Source: Planctomycetaceae bacterium (lineage in GTDB: Bacteria; Planctomycetota; Phycisphaerae; Sedimentisphaerales; Anaerohalosphaeraceae). Taken from it: a stretch of DNA of 64,000 nt. The notes under the pieces are model-generated. The model worked only from the letters and a program-made list of their open reading frames with translations. It was not told the origin of the DNA and did no database searches. Below, one piece after another: positions 40,010 to 48,752 of the stretch. The position numbers and the translations under genes were made by a program. Each line of letters starts with the position of its first letter. The first letter of the stretch is position 1. The DNA is taken from assembly GCA_021372945.1 (NCBI GenBank), contig JAJFTK010000024.1:55994-119993 (forward strand). The letters run 5' to 3'.

Positions 40010-42049
40010 CTATAATTTGCGATAGCCGTCCAGCCAGCCGCCGCCCGTTGGGCGCCGCCGCACGGGGGCCCTGCGTACCGGCTGCGTTCGCTCTGCCATT
40101 GCTTGTTCAATCCGCTGCAGTTCCGCCTCGCTTACAAACGAATCGACGTTCTTAAAATACCCCGCCGCCGTCGCATACACGCTCACATCAAGTCCGTGCG
40201 TGCCCAGCCCGTCATCCTTCACCCACCAGCCCCACTGGCCCTTGTCGTTACGGCCCTTGTATTCGTTGGTCAGCTCTTTGAAAAACTCGGGCGGCATCTC
40301 GCGATTATAGCGCGTGCTGGCCGGCGCATCGAACGGCGCCTCGGCCCAGTCCGCAACCAGATCCTTGAATTGATCCACAGCCAAGTCAATCAGTTCCATA
40401 CCCCGGTACTGTGACGCCATGCGGCCGCGGTAGTGTCGCTTCTCGGCCGCCTCCACCACCTTGTCCAGCGGACGGCTGTAGAATCGCTCCACCAGGTCCG
40501 AGCGTCCGCGAATCGGGTACCAAATCCGCAGCCTCCAATAGTTCTTACAGAACTTGTAGACCTCATCGATAACGCCCCTGGCCCGTTGATCCGGCTGATA
40601 GCCGGAGTCCACGAATCCGCAGGCCAGCATCAACTCCGGCCGGCCGCAATCCTGGGCCCAGGGGAACGATTGAGAGGTTGTCACACGAAACATCTCCTCC
40701 AGCGACGCGGCATGACCGAAAAGAATATCATCGCTGCGCAGATCATCGCTCCAGGCTTTGACGATGTAGTCCACGCGGATGTTGCCCATCGCGTCTTTGT
40801 GGAAATCCGCTCCAGCCGTCAGCAGCTTGGCCGTCACCGGGACAACGCCAGCCGGCAGATCGTTTTTCTTTTCATCGAGCGCATGCCCGCTGATCACGCG
40901 GACCTCTTCCTTCCAGGGAAGATTTCGCTGGTTGAGTTGCCAGTTTTTTAGCTTCTTCTTTTTGCCCTTACGCAGATCCTCATCCGCTTCGACATATTGA
41001 GCGGCCAGCGAACCGACCTTGGCGAATTCGGGCCAGAGCATCATCGCATGCACGTTGAATGAGAATTTATCTGCCTCGCCTGGTTCGCCTATGATTTTGC
41101 CGTTCGGGTCCATCTCTTGACCCTTGGGTACCCAAAGCCCTTCTTTATTGCTGCGCCAGCGATCCGCCTCCGACCAGCCCTGTTTGCACTGGGGACAAAC
41201 ATACCGGCTGTGTTTACCGCTCTTGTATCGGCTGTGATGATAATACTGGCCGCCCTCTGTATCGAGAACGATGTACTGCTCGCCTTTCGGGTCAACGTAC
41301 GTCTGCAGCTTATGCCAGCGGCCGCACAGCATACACGGCACATACCATTGTTCATCGCTGCCGCTGCGGACCTGTGAATCAAACAGGTCCCCGGCATTCT
41401 GCGGACTGGATACCCCCAGCTCCCGCATGATAGCGCTGTAGGTCCTTTGGCGGTTGCGCCCCAGCTCAATGGGATCCTCGTCGGTGGTGGTGATGATATC
41501 GAACTTTCCCACCTCGTCGTAAATCATGTTCTGGATCGTCGAATCCGCCAGCTTGGCGGCGCTCGTTGCCCAGATTAGATACAGCAGCATGTCGCCCAAA
41601 TCGGTCTCTTCGCCGATGTTGAGGTTGCGGACGTCACGCCCGATCTTTTCATACAATACTGGATTGGCCGCAAACAGCGGACGGATCTTGGTGCGGATGC
41701 GTTTCTTCGCGTCGCCTTCCTGCGGCATGACAATACCGGTCGGTCCCGGATCGATCGCGCAGATGTACGCCAGGAGCAATTGAACCAGCGTTGTCTTTAC
41801 CCCCTGTGTGCAGGCCGATATCCATACGCTGACCGGCGGCCGCTCCAGGAGCTGCATCGGCCGGCGGATAAATGGCGTGTACTCATCATTCCACTGGCCG
41901 GATATTTTCGACGTCTTGGCGGGCAGACAGAAGTTTTCACGGGCCCACTCCAGCATCGGCGGCTTTGGAGGCGGGTTCAAAATGTTCCGTTCCAATTCCG
42001 TAATCGGCATCGGCTCGGGCCACTCGTATGTTAATACTGGAGTTGTCAT
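40010..42049 (-). CDS. Terminase large subunit, lambda gpA family
   Basis: 679 residues. MLEWARENFCLPAKTSKISG then WNDEYTPFIRRPMQLLERPP and SACTQGVKTTL (a Walker A-like loop of this family, about residue 84) are typical of gpA-like ATPases; the C-terminal nuclease has VDSGYQ and further acidic residues. Zinc cysteines CMLCG and CPQCKQG sit at about 240-290. It cuts concatemers and pumps DNA into the head. Start ATG 42049 has only a weak ribosome-binding site. Confidence 0.9.
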   Translation of the reverse strand: MTTPVLTYEWPEPMPITELERNILNPPPKPPMLEWARENFCLPAKTSKISGQWNDEYTPFIRRPMQLLERPPVSVWISACTQGVKTTLVQLLLAYICAIDPGPTGIVMPQEGDAKKRIRTKIRPLFAANPVLYEKIGRDVRNLNIGEETDLGDMLLYLIWATSAAKLADSTIQNMIYDEVGKFDIITTTDEDPIELGRNRQRTYSAIMRELGVSSPQNAGDLFDSQVRSGSDEQWYVPCMLCGRWHKLQTYVDPKGEQYIVLDTEGGQYYHHSRYKSGKHSRYVCPQCKQGWSEADRWRSNKEGLWVPKGQEMDPNGKIIGEPGEADKFSFNVHAMMLWPEFAKVGSLAAQYVEADEDLRKGKKKKLKNWQLNQRNLPWKEEVRVISGHALDEKKNDLPAGVVPVTAKLLTAGADFHKDAMGNIRVDYIVKAWSDDLRSDDILFGHAASLEEMFRVTTSQSFPWAQDCGRPELMLACGFVDSGYQPDQRARGVIDEVYKFCKNYWRLRIWYPIRGRSDLVERFYSRPLDKVVEAAEKRHYRGRMASQYRGMELIDLAVDQFKDLVADWAEAPFDAPASTRYNREMPPEFFKELTNEYKGRNDKGQWGWWVKDDGLGTHGLDVSVYATAAGYFKNVDSFVSEAELQRIEQAMAERTQPVRRAPVRRRPTGGGWLDGYRKL

Positions 42050-42131
42050 CGTTGTTAATATTTCCGCCGATTATTTCCATTTTGTTAAAAGAGTATCCCG
42101 CCCATCCGTTCAGAATGGGCGGGATTTGAAT

Positions 42132-42449
42132 TCACGCCTGGCGTGCCATGGCAAGCCCAATCAGCAGCAGATCGCGGACCATTGCCCGCTGCGCGTCCAT
42201 CGACTGAGCATTCTCCTTGTTGAGGGCGGCAAGCCCTGAATTGATACGGTCGCTCTCGGCGGCCAGGTCTTCGTTGGACATTTCTGCCAGCATCATGCGG
42301 TAGGCAAACTCCCAGTCGCCGGCGGCCATGTGTTCGCTGAGGATCTCGATTTCCTCTAAGCTTCGATTCAGCCAGAAATCAATGAGCCGCCCGGCAACCG
42401 GCTGCAGCCGCTCGGGCAGTTTTGCGATTAAATCATCATTCCAGCTCAT
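42132..42449 (-). CDS. Hypothetical helical protein
   Basis: 105 residues; start after GGTAAGCA and overlapping the stop of the holin-like gene. A fully helical acidic protein (LPERLQPVAGRLIDFWLNRS). It lies between the holin-like protein and terminase. No family is recognised. Confidence 0.55.
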   Translation of the reverse strand: MSWNDDLIAKLPERLQPVAGRLIDFWLNRSLEEIEILSEHMAAGDWEFAYRMMLAEMSNEDLAAESDRINSGLAALNKENAQSMDAQRAMVRDLLLIGLAMARQA

Positions 42450-42921
42450 TGCTTACCCCGTCCATTGCATCGACCAGCAGCCGCAGCGATTCAGACGATT
42501 TGGCAAGGCCCATGCGGCAGGCCTCATCGTCTCCGTTCTGGCAGCGATTATTCCATTCGGCTGCCTGGTACGCCGCCATACGCGTCCGCTGGGCATACTC
42601 GGTGCTCATGTTAACCCGCGAGCATCCCGTCAGCAGCACGGCCGGCAGCACAATTAAAAACAACAGCAATTCCGCCCGGATATCCTTGGTCCAGTCATAG
42701 ACCTTGTTACATGCGGCCCCGGTGAGAATTCCCACGAGCAGCCACTGCGGCAGTGCCAGAAAGTACGCCACAGTTACCGCGGCCGCGATGCACAGCAACG
42801 GGCAGACCCATCCCTTGTTCGATTCGATCCAGGGGATTTTCTTGAGGCCCTGCATGATTAGCGGCAGCACCGCTAACAACGCAATCTGAATAACCGCATT
42901 TGCTTCAACCGCTTCCATCAT
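42436..42921 (-). CDS. Holin-like protein joined to a lipoprotein-like segment
   Basis: 161 residues from ATG 42921 or 42918 (AAGGAACAAA). Residues 10-30 and 40-72 hold two to three transmembrane helices (VIQIALLAVLPLIMQGLKKI; CPLLCIAAAVTVAYFLALPQ), like class I or II holins. A second signal-like segment LLLFLIVLPAVLLTGCS (about 86-102) contains a lipobox LTGC and leads to a helical tail. This looks like a holin followed by an o-spanin-type protein in one chain. Confidence 0.6.
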   Translation of the reverse strand: MMEAVEANAVIQIALLAVLPLIMQGLKKIPWIESNKGWVCPLLCIAAAVTVAYFLALPQWLLVGILTGAACNKVYDWTKDIRAELLLFLIVLPAVLLTGCSRVNMSTEYAQRTRMAAYQAAEWNNRCQNGDDEACRMGLAKSSESLRLLVDAMDGVSNELE

Positions 42922-42944
42922 TTGTTCCTTTCAAAAAATGACAA

Positions 42945-44159
42945 CTATTTACCTTCTTCCTGACGCCAGGAAGATGCTTCCGCAGGATTGGCCGTCAGGG
43001 CGGCCAGCCGCCCCATGAGCTCAACGAAATCCGCTGCGACTGATTCCGGCAGGATCTCCGGATAATTAGCCGGCAGCGAGCAGCTCGCCTGGCGAATCCC
43101 CTCGTTGTACTCGGCCAGCTTTTGCTTGATCGCCTCCTCATCGAGCCCAGCGATGTTTAGATACAGATTGTCTCCGTTGGCGGCGATGAATTTGTCAATC
43201 GCCGCGGCCCTGGCCAGGAATCCCGCCAGCGACCGCTCCACCGGTACCAGCAGCCGGTCCATCTCGGCAATCTGGCGCCGGACCTTTTCATTTTTGAGCC
43301 ACTCGGAGTCGTTTTGTTTCCCAACTGAAAACTTGCCGGGCTGAGCGACAATCTTGTCCAGCAGCATTCGCTCAAACCAGCAGGGGATTTTCTCGCGTGT
43401 GCCGTCCTCTTTTTCACGCCAGGACTGCTGCAGGCAGGCCCGCAGGTTATAGCTGCCGTCGGCGTTAAACGGCATGCCGCGGTTTTTCTTCCAGTCAATC
43501 AGCGTCTGGCGGCTGACCCCGAACAGATCCTCCATCACAGCCGTCGGCACCTTTTCGAAGTCTACGTCCTTGCGTACGATCTGCATGCGGAGGAATGTCT
43601 CCAGCTGCCGAAGCGTGGTGGGGGTGAGCTTCTTATCCTCTGACAGATCCACGATGGCCTTACGCACCTTCATGATCGTGGCAAACCGGGCGCTATTGAA
43701 TACCTCCCTCGCCTCGTCATCCTTCTCTAAGAGCGGCTCCAGCGTACCGTCTGCCATCCGCAGATCGTGCTCCACCTCTTCCAGACTGGCGTTGCCCTTA
43801 CCCGCCTCGCCCAATTTCCGCAGGAACTGACCCCGCTCCCAGGCGCCCTTGAGACACTTGATCTGCATCAGCGAATTAATCGAAACGCCCAATCCCTCGC
43901 CGGCTTCGCAATCGGCCATCGTCTCATACTTGATCGCCCAGTTCTTGAGCTGCACCGCATTTGGCCGCTTGACGCCTGCCTGCGGCTTCGGCGGCTGCTT
44001 GACCGCCTTCTTTTTTGTTTTCTTCCTGGCCATTGCCTCTTCGTATTCCTTCAGCTCGCGCAACTCGCCGGCGGTCAAGGCCTGATTCTTTTTGACCTTT
44101 TCAAGCAGCAGTACATGCCGCTGCTTGGCCGCGATTTCCACCATTGACAGCGAGTCCAA
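42945..44159 (-). CDS. Terminase small subunit-like (Nu1-type HTH) protein
   Basis: 404 residues from TTG 44159 (GGGA upstream) or 399 from ATG 44144. TAVMEDLFGVSRQTLIDWKK then NRGMPFNADGSYNLRACLQQ (about 205-245) is a winged HTH like that of lambda Nu1, which binds cosB. The N-terminus is basic and low in complexity (AMARKKTKKKAVKQPPKPQA), and the C-terminal half is helical. It is more than twice the Nu1 length (181), so further domains are attached. Confidence 0.7.
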   Translation of the reverse strand: MDSLSMVEIAAKQRHVLLLEKVKKNQALTAGELRELKEYEEAMARKKTKKKAVKQPPKPQAGVKRPNAVQLKNWAIKYETMADCEAGEGLGVSINSLMQIKCLKGAWERGQFLRKLGEAGKGNASLEEVEHDLRMADGTLEPLLEKDDEAREVFNSARFATIMKVRKAIVDLSEDKKLTPTTLRQLETFLRMQIVRKDVDFEKVPTAVMEDLFGVSRQTLIDWKKNRGMPFNADGSYNLRACLQQSWREKEDGTREKIPCWFERMLLDKIVAQPGKFSVGKQNDSEWLKNEKVRRQIAEMDRLLVPVERSLAGFLARAAAIDKFIAANGDNLYLNIAGLDEEAIKQKLAEYNEGIRQASCSLPANYPEILPESVAADFVELMGRLAALTANPAEASSWRQEEGK

Positions 44160-44267
44160 ATTTCACGTTCCCTTTCTCCCAAGTCGTTTTTTATTTTGTA
44201 AATTTTATTAGGGCCGCCGTGACAAAATGCAGATACGGGGGCAACCGTTGCTGCAGGCGGTAACCCC

Positions 44268-44279
44268 AAGTCACCGCCC
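44268..44279 (-). other. Candidate cos cleavage site
   Basis: The minus strand reads GGGCGGTGACTT, 10 of 12 bases identical to the lambda cohesive end GGGCGGCGACCT. It lies 109 bases upstream of the Nu1-like start, next to an AT-rich segment (AATAAAATTTACAAAATAAA at about 44,196), the arrangement of lambda cosN and cosB. The only other match in the window is within the hairpin at 17,973. Confidence 0.4.
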
Positions 44280-44290
44280 GCGTCGGCTCT

Positions 44291-45016
44291 TTAATGTTTC
44301 ACGTTTCGCCTTTTCACCCGTCCAGGCCTCCCAGCGTCCTTGCCGCCTTTTTTGCCTTCGGACTTTGGCCGATCCGCTCCGGTGTAATCCACACAATACG
44401 GCGGATCCGTCGAAAACAATGATGCCTTATGGCCATCCATCAGGCGTTCGTAACTGGCGGGGTCCGTCGAATCGCCGCACAGCAGCCGGTGATTTCCCAG
44501 AATCCACAAATCGCCCGGGCGCGTCACAACGTTCTCGGGCGCCGGCGGCACCTCATCATCGCCTATCTTGCCTTCCGACTGCTGCCCCTCAATCTCGCCT
44601 CGCAAAAGATTGATCTTCAAATCCAGCAGCAGCTTATCCCCCACGTCCTCGGACAGATTATCGATATACTCCCCGATAGCCTCAATAAACTGGCCCTGAA
44701 TCTCCGGGTTATTGAGCGACAGATTCAGCACCTTCTCCTGCTTTTCGTCCAGGTCTACGACCACACACAGGCACTCATCGACGCCGTGAGCTGCCAGGAC
44801 CTTGCGGCGCTGATGGCCGCCGATGATAATATTGCGGCCGTCCCGGACGTTGACGATGATCGGCTCGACACAGCCGAACTGCTGAATTGAAAAGGACAGT
44901 CCCTCCAATGCCCCGTCGCTGATCACACGTGGGTTATAGGGCGCCTCGTGAATATCGGCCAGCTTAAAGGTCTGAACCTTGGGGGTCGCATCGATTGCGT
45001 GTTTCTTCTTTGCCAT
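44291..45016 (-). CDS. ParB-domain protein with truncated DNA methylase
   Basis: 241 residues from ATG 45016 (AAAGGTG). VQTFKLADIHEAPYNPRVIS then GGHQRRKVLAAHGVDECLCV is a ParB/Srx nuclease-like domain (GHQRR). From about residue 170, RPGDLWILGNHRLLCGDSTD and SLFSTDPPYCVDYTG are the first two motifs of phage ParB-methylase fusions (DPPY catalytic motif). The chain then stops about 25 residues later, so the rest of the methyltransferase is missing. Confidence 0.75.
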   Translation of the reverse strand: MAKKKHAIDATPKVQTFKLADIHEAPYNPRVISDGALEGLSFSIQQFGCVEPIIVNVRDGRNIIIGGHQRRKVLAAHGVDECLCVVVDLDEKQEKVLNLSLNNPEIQGQFIEAIGEYIDNLSEDVGDKLLLDLKINLLRGEIEGQQSEGKIGDDEVPPAPENVVTRPGDLWILGNHRLLCGDSTDPASYERLMDGHKASLFSTDPPYCVDYTGADRPKSEGKKGGKDAGRPGRVKRRNVKH

Positions 45017-45182
45017 CCGTAGCACCTTTCAATGAAGTCCATTCTTTTGTGATTACTTTTGCTGCATCCCACAATTTCCATAGATCCCGCAAACACGGAT
45101 AGGAGAAAGTAATCGAGTACCGGTCATCCATTTCGTTGACCACTTTCAGAAGCTGGTCCAGCAGTTCCTGCTCCTTAGCCAC
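44964..45182 (-). CDS. Hypothetical helical protein
   Basis: 72 residues from GTG 45182 (GGGAGG upstream), overlapping the radical-SAM gene end and the next start. LLDQLLKVVNEMDDRYSITF and LRDLWKLWDAAKVITKEW are helical. No family is recognised. Confidence 0.5.
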   Translation of the reverse strand: MAKEQELLDQLLKVVNEMDDRYSITFSYPCLRDLWKLWDAAKVITKEWTSLKGATDGKEETRNRCDPQGSDL

Positions 45183-45930
45183 TGGGTACCTCCCGCCAAT
45201 CCGTATTCTCATACTCATGCGGTTCCAATAATGACGCCAGTGACGATTTGAGGTAATACATCGCTCCGACCTTATGGCATTCGTCCACCACCCGGCGGGC
45301 GAAATCCTTCCAATCCACGCTCGATGCCGCATGATTGAGCTTGCCGATCTTGTAATGGTCCACAAACGGGTTTGTGTACCGGATCACCTTGATCGCCTCG
45401 TCGGCATCGATGACAGGTTCCAATGAAACCCACGTCGTAATCCCCAGGCTCTTGGCCTTGATCAGTGCTCCGCAGCGGTCCAGGTACGGCGCCGCATGTG
45501 GTTCGTGAGTCGATACCCATTCGGAATTCGTGGTTGTCAGCGTGCAGCCAAACAGATCGTTGCACCCGTATAATTCAAAATCCCTGCACGCCCGAGTTCC
45601 CCCTTTGGTCAGAATCTGCATCGGGATATTATGCGCCCTTAGCGCCATGATCACCGCCCGCGTCAGGGCAATCCGGTCATCGTGGGGTTGATAGGGATCG
45701 GTCGAAAAACACAACTGCACCCGCTTCTTTGTGCCTTCGTATTTTGCGACGGACTTTATTTTCTGCCAGGCGCCGTCCTTGACCCGCGGCTGATCGAACG
45801 GCGGATCCATCTTCTTTTGCTCGAACATTCGCCGCATATAGCAGTAATCACAGCCATGCGCACAGCCCGTGTAATGATTGATCGCCAGGTACGCGTACTC
45901 CTGCGCCTCGCCCTTGGGTTCGTAGATCAT
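45175..45930 (-). CDS. Radical SAM protein, phage Gp37/Gp68-like
   Basis: 251 residues, start after GGAGGGTG. CAHGCDYCYMRRMFEQKKMD contains the CxxxCxxC motif for the 4Fe-4S cluster of radical S-adenosylmethionine enzymes. STDPYQPHDDRIALTRAVI, ILTKGG and TWVSLEPVIDADEA follow the barrel strands as in spore-photoproduct-lyase-like phage proteins. The reaction is not known; DNA repair or nucleotide modification is possible. Confidence 0.85.
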   Translation of the reverse strand: MIYEPKGEAQEYAYLAINHYTGCAHGCDYCYMRRMFEQKKMDPPFDQPRVKDGAWQKIKSVAKYEGTKKRVQLCFSTDPYQPHDDRIALTRAVIMALRAHNIPMQILTKGGTRACRDFELYGCNDLFGCTLTTTNSEWVSTHEPHAAPYLDRCGALIKAKSLGITTWVSLEPVIDADEAIKVIRYTNPFVDHYKIGKLNHAASSVDWKDFARRVVDECHKVGAMYYLKSSLASLLEPHEYENTDWREVPSG

Positions 45931-46172
45931 TGTGACACCCTCCGTTTCCCCTTGCCTTCAAACCAATGGTGTTGGCCGTTCGAAACATGTCCGACAAAAT
46001 ATCGCTGCCGGCACGGATTGATTCTTCGCCGCGGTTTATGCGGCTTCCGGTCCATCCGGCGCGTGCGTTCCACTTCCAGCGTTTCGCTGCTGCCGCGGCG
46101 GAATACTTTGAATAGCACCAGCACGCAGTTATTGATCACCCGCAATGTTCTGCCGTTCCAGAACTCTCTCAT
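45927..46172 (-). CDS. Basic hypothetical protein
   Basis: 81 residues, coupled to the radical SAM gene by a four-base overlap; site AAGGATGAAGCG. Very basic (LEVERTRRMDRKPHKPRRRI), with cysteine and histidine residues that could bind nucleic acid. No family is recognised. Confidence 0.5.
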   Translation of the reverse strand: MREFWNGRTLRVINNCVLVLFKVFRRGSSETLEVERTRRMDRKPHKPRRRINPCRQRYFVGHVSNGQHHWFEGKGKRRVSQ

Positions 46173-46212
46173 CGCTTCATCCTTTTTTTGATATTTTGAT
46201 AGGATTTATATA

Positions 46213-46428
46213 TTAGAATTTAGGGTCTTCCTTCTGGATGTACCGGTACATGCCCTCTGCGTCGGCCGTATGCCCGATCACACCTTCGACCTGCATGTTC
46301 TGCATCAGGATCGACGCCTGGATATATGTGACCCTCAGGCATGTCTGCAGGAGCGCAATCCCAACCCGGCCATTCACCCTGGCGATCTCCACCGCCTTCT
46401 CGTAATTTTCATTTTCCATCCGTGTCAT
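46213..46428 (-). CDS. Winged-helix protein like the FtsK gamma domain
   Basis: 71 residues. NYEKAVEIARVNGRVGIALL then QTCLRVTYIQASILMQNMQV and EGVIGHTADAEGMYRYI: the 'LLQ..LR..Y..A..L...M...GVIG' pattern is that of the FtsK gamma winged helix, which binds the KOPS octamers that orient chromosome segregation. The motor part is absent. The host recognises such sites during division, so this could alter segregation or replication of the element. Confidence 0.6.
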   Translation of the reverse strand: MTRMENENYEKAVEIARVNGRVGIALLQTCLRVTYIQASILMQNMQVEGVIGHTADAEGMYRYIQKEDPKF

Positions 46429-46488
46429 TCCGTGGTTTCCGTGGTTAAGGTTTTACCCCTGCGTTTTCTGTGTTCTCTGCGGCAAAAA

Positions 46489-47241
46489 TCATTTCATCGC
46501 AAACAGCGTCGGTTCCGCCCCGACCAGCTCGTCACAGAAGTCCTTCAAGTCGCTCTTCCAGGCCCCATGCCGCGACACCACGCCCGTGAATTCCTCCACG
46601 TCATGCTTGCGGACGCACCAGACGTAATCGCGGCCGTCCCGCTTATAGAATCGCACCAGCACGTTGCCGTCTTCGTCGGTGATATCCTGGCGCACGTCAA
46701 TCAGGTCCTCGCCCAGGTCCTTCTTCTGCAGGGGGATGTTATCCGGCGCAATGAACTTGCCGACGATCCTGGCCCCGCAGTGGCTCAGCTCGTGGTCGAT
46801 CAGCGCCACGGCCTGCCTTCGCGGCTGATCGGCGTCGAACAGCCAGCCGCCTTTTTCATCGCGGACCAGGATCCCGATGTGCTCCAGCCAGCCGGCGTTC
46901 AGCCACATCACAAAATCCGCCGGCGGCGTTTTGCCCTGGCGGCTCAGCATCCGGGCCATCGGGTTGGCCTTGCCCGCCTTGCCCAGGTGGATCCGCCCGC
47001 CGGTCTTGAAGGCGTTTTCGTCCTTCTCGGCGTACCGCGTCAAGAGCAGGATCTTTGCCTGCCGCAGGTGCCGGTGCGCATCGACCGCGTCGATCACGCC
47101 CTGCGCCATCCGCACCAGCTCATCGCAGGCGCCTTGCCAGACGACGGCCCCCGCTTTGAGCGGCTCCGCCGACGCCGGAACCATGACATTTCTGACCTGC
47201 ACCTCATCCAGCTCAAACACGTATTCATTTTCCTGCCACAT
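46489..47241 (-). CDS. Putative phage metallopeptidase
   Basis: 250 residues, start after AAAGGGAAAAA. ALIDHELSHCGARIVGKFIA carries the HELxH zinc motif (HELSH). DFVMWLNAGWLEHIGILVRD precedes it. The family is annotated as a putative phage metallopeptidase; its substrate is unknown. Confidence 0.75.
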   Translation of the reverse strand: MWQENEYVFELDEVQVRNVMVPASAEPLKAGAVVWQGACDELVRMAQGVIDAVDAHRHLRQAKILLLTRYAEKDENAFKTGGRIHLGKAGKANPMARMLSRQGKTPPADFVMWLNAGWLEHIGILVRDEKGGWLFDADQPRRQAVALIDHELSHCGARIVGKFIAPDNIPLQKKDLGEDLIDVRQDITDEDGNVLVRFYKRDGRDYVWCVRKHDVEEFTGVVSRHGAWKSDLKDFCDELVGAEPTLFAMK

Positions 47242-47280
47242 CGTTTTTCCCTTTTTGCTTTTTGTCCCGTTGTTTTATTT

Positions 47281-47592
47281 TTAATCTTGAATATAACCCA
47301 GGCACCGTTCCAGAAACCGCCCGCTGTGAATATTCAACACCCCGGGCGCCTCCCGCAGATCCACCGGTCCGCTCGGCATCACGGCTGCCGCCGTCTCGGG
47401 CATCGGCCTGTCGTGCATATGTGCTGCGGCGATCTGTTCGAAACGACGCTCGCCGATTTTAGCGACGAGCAATTTTCGGATCGTCCATTTCGACCCCCCA
47501 AACTGGCCGACCAGGTCATCTACCGACGCGCCATGTTCGAACGCGTGAACGAGCTGCTGGATATGCTCTAAAATCTCCCTGGTCGCTCCCAT
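47281..47592 (-). CDS. HTH protein
   Basis: 103 residues from ATG 47592, coupled to the DnaJ-like gene. MGATREILEHIQQLVHAFEH then GASVDDLVGQFGGSKWTIRK suggest a helix-turn-helix, with a proline-rich, less ordered second half. A regulator role is possible. Confidence 0.5.
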   Translation of the reverse strand: MGATREILEHIQQLVHAFEHGASVDDLVGQFGGSKWTIRKLLVAKIGERRFEQIAAAHMHDRPMPETAAAVMPSGPVDLREAPGVLNIHSGRFLERCLGYIQD

Positions 47593-48227
47593 CACGCGCC
47601 TCCCGCCTTTCGCTGCACTTCCGCCAGGACGATATCGCGGGCGATCGTCAAAATCCTGAACTGTTCCGCGTCGCCACCCTTGTCCGGGTGCAGGTTGAGC
47701 GCAGCGCGGCGGTAGGCACTCTGAACGTTATCCTCGTTCATCTCGACCCAGGCCGCCACCTGGCCGCTGTGCTCGCAAATAAATGCCAGCGCCGCGGCAT
47801 AGTCCCGCACGGGCGAACCCACCTCCGGCAGCTGCTTCCACCCCGTGTACTGCTGGCCCTTCTTGGTGATGCCGTACCGGTCCACCTGCCGCAGGGCCTC
47901 CAGGCCCAGCGCGATCGCCCGCAGGTTATCCTGCCACTTGTCAAACACGTCCGTCGCGTACCGCAGGGGCCCATACTTCGATTCAAAGTGCAGGCTGATC
48001 GCCGCCGACGCCGGCCTGGCATCCGCCCGCGGCAGCCCGTCGTTTCGGATCATGCTCTCCGGCATGTCCAGCCCGATCACCGCCCGCCGTACCCCGAGCA
48101 TGCCCAGTTCGCGATTCAAGAGCTCCAGCGTATTCGAATAGCTGCTCTTAAACTGTGACCGCTTCGGATGCCGCGTCCGCTCCTGGCCCCAATCGCCTAA
48201 TGGCCGAAATATAAATTCACACTTCAT
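47592..48227 (-). CDS. DnaJ-domain protein
   Basis: 211 residues. The C-terminal 45 residues contain a J-domain: NEDNVQSAYRRAALNLHPDK with HPD (residues about 182-184) and GGDAEQFRILTIARDIVLAE. J-domain proteins recruit the host DnaK to substrates. The N-terminal 140 residues are unrelated to DnaJ and have a DUF1064/RusA-like look (RAVIGLDMPESMIRNDGLPR), but I cannot place them surely. Confidence 0.8.
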   Translation of the reverse strand: MKCEFIFRPLGDWGQERTRHPKRSQFKSSYSNTLELLNRELGMLGVRRAVIGLDMPESMIRNDGLPRADARPASAAISLHFESKYGPLRYATDVFDKWQDNLRAIALGLEALRQVDRYGITKKGQQYTGWKQLPEVGSPVRDYAAALAFICEHSGQVAAWVEMNEDNVQSAYRRAALNLHPDKGGDAEQFRILTIARDIVLAEVQRKAGGA

Positions 48228-48752
48228 TCATTCCGCCTTTCTCAGTATCGATTCGTTTACCCTGAACAGCCGCTGGCGGCCGCGCACAGGAAATGCCATC
48301 ACGGGCTTGATGCTCTTTTTATCAAACACCCAGCTAAACCGCCCGGCGGCGTAGCCTTCGAATCGCACCATTGACAGCTCTTCATCTCGCTTCTCATGCG
48401 CCCGGCAGTCGACCAGGTTCGCCACGCAGAGCGCATGCCCGAGCACGCAGCACGGTTCCTGGATATCATCAACGTCGGGCCTCGATGTGACCTTGACCCA
48501 GTCCTCATCTGACTTCTGCGCAGAGCAGATCAGCACTGGTCCCCGATATCGCGTGTACCAGAATCGCGTCTCGACCGGTTTGAGCTTCATCGCAACAAAG
48601 CCGGCCCAGGGCTGCCACAGCGTCAGTCCCCTGCATTCCATCGCGCACGCCGAACACAGATCGGGACCAAACCACCAGCACGGCTCTCCCGTTTTTTCCA
48701 CGCATTGCCTACAATCGTAATCCGTACACCCACACACCCCACACTTAGCCAT
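48228..48752 (-). CDS. ASCH-domain protein with N-terminal zinc finger
   Basis: 174 residues from ATG 48752, overlapping the upstream stop by one base, with AAGGAG. An N-terminal cysteine cluster (CGVCGCTDYDCRQCVE and CSACAMEC) leads to LTLWQPWAGFVAMKLKPVET then RFWYTRYRGPVLICSAQK: the ASCH fold (GLTLWQPWA, KPVETR, YRGP) found in RNA-binding or nucleobase-modifying proteins. Common in phages near metabolic genes. Confidence 0.8.
   Translation of the reverse strand: MAKCGVCGCTDYDCRQCVEKTGEPCWWFGPDLCSACAMECRGLTLWQPWAGFVAMKLKPVETRFWYTRYRGPVLICSAQKSDEDWVKVTSRPDVDDIQEPCCVLGHALCVANLVDCRAHEKRDEELSMVRFEGYAAGRFSWVFDKKSIKPVMAFPVRGRQRLFRVNESILRKAE

Noticed and set aside
46270-47571. Plus-strand frame of 433 codons opposite the metallopeptidase gene
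   Set aside because: Rich in His, Arg and Pro as expected of antisense frames in GC-rich coding DNA; the minus strand has the HELSH motif gene.
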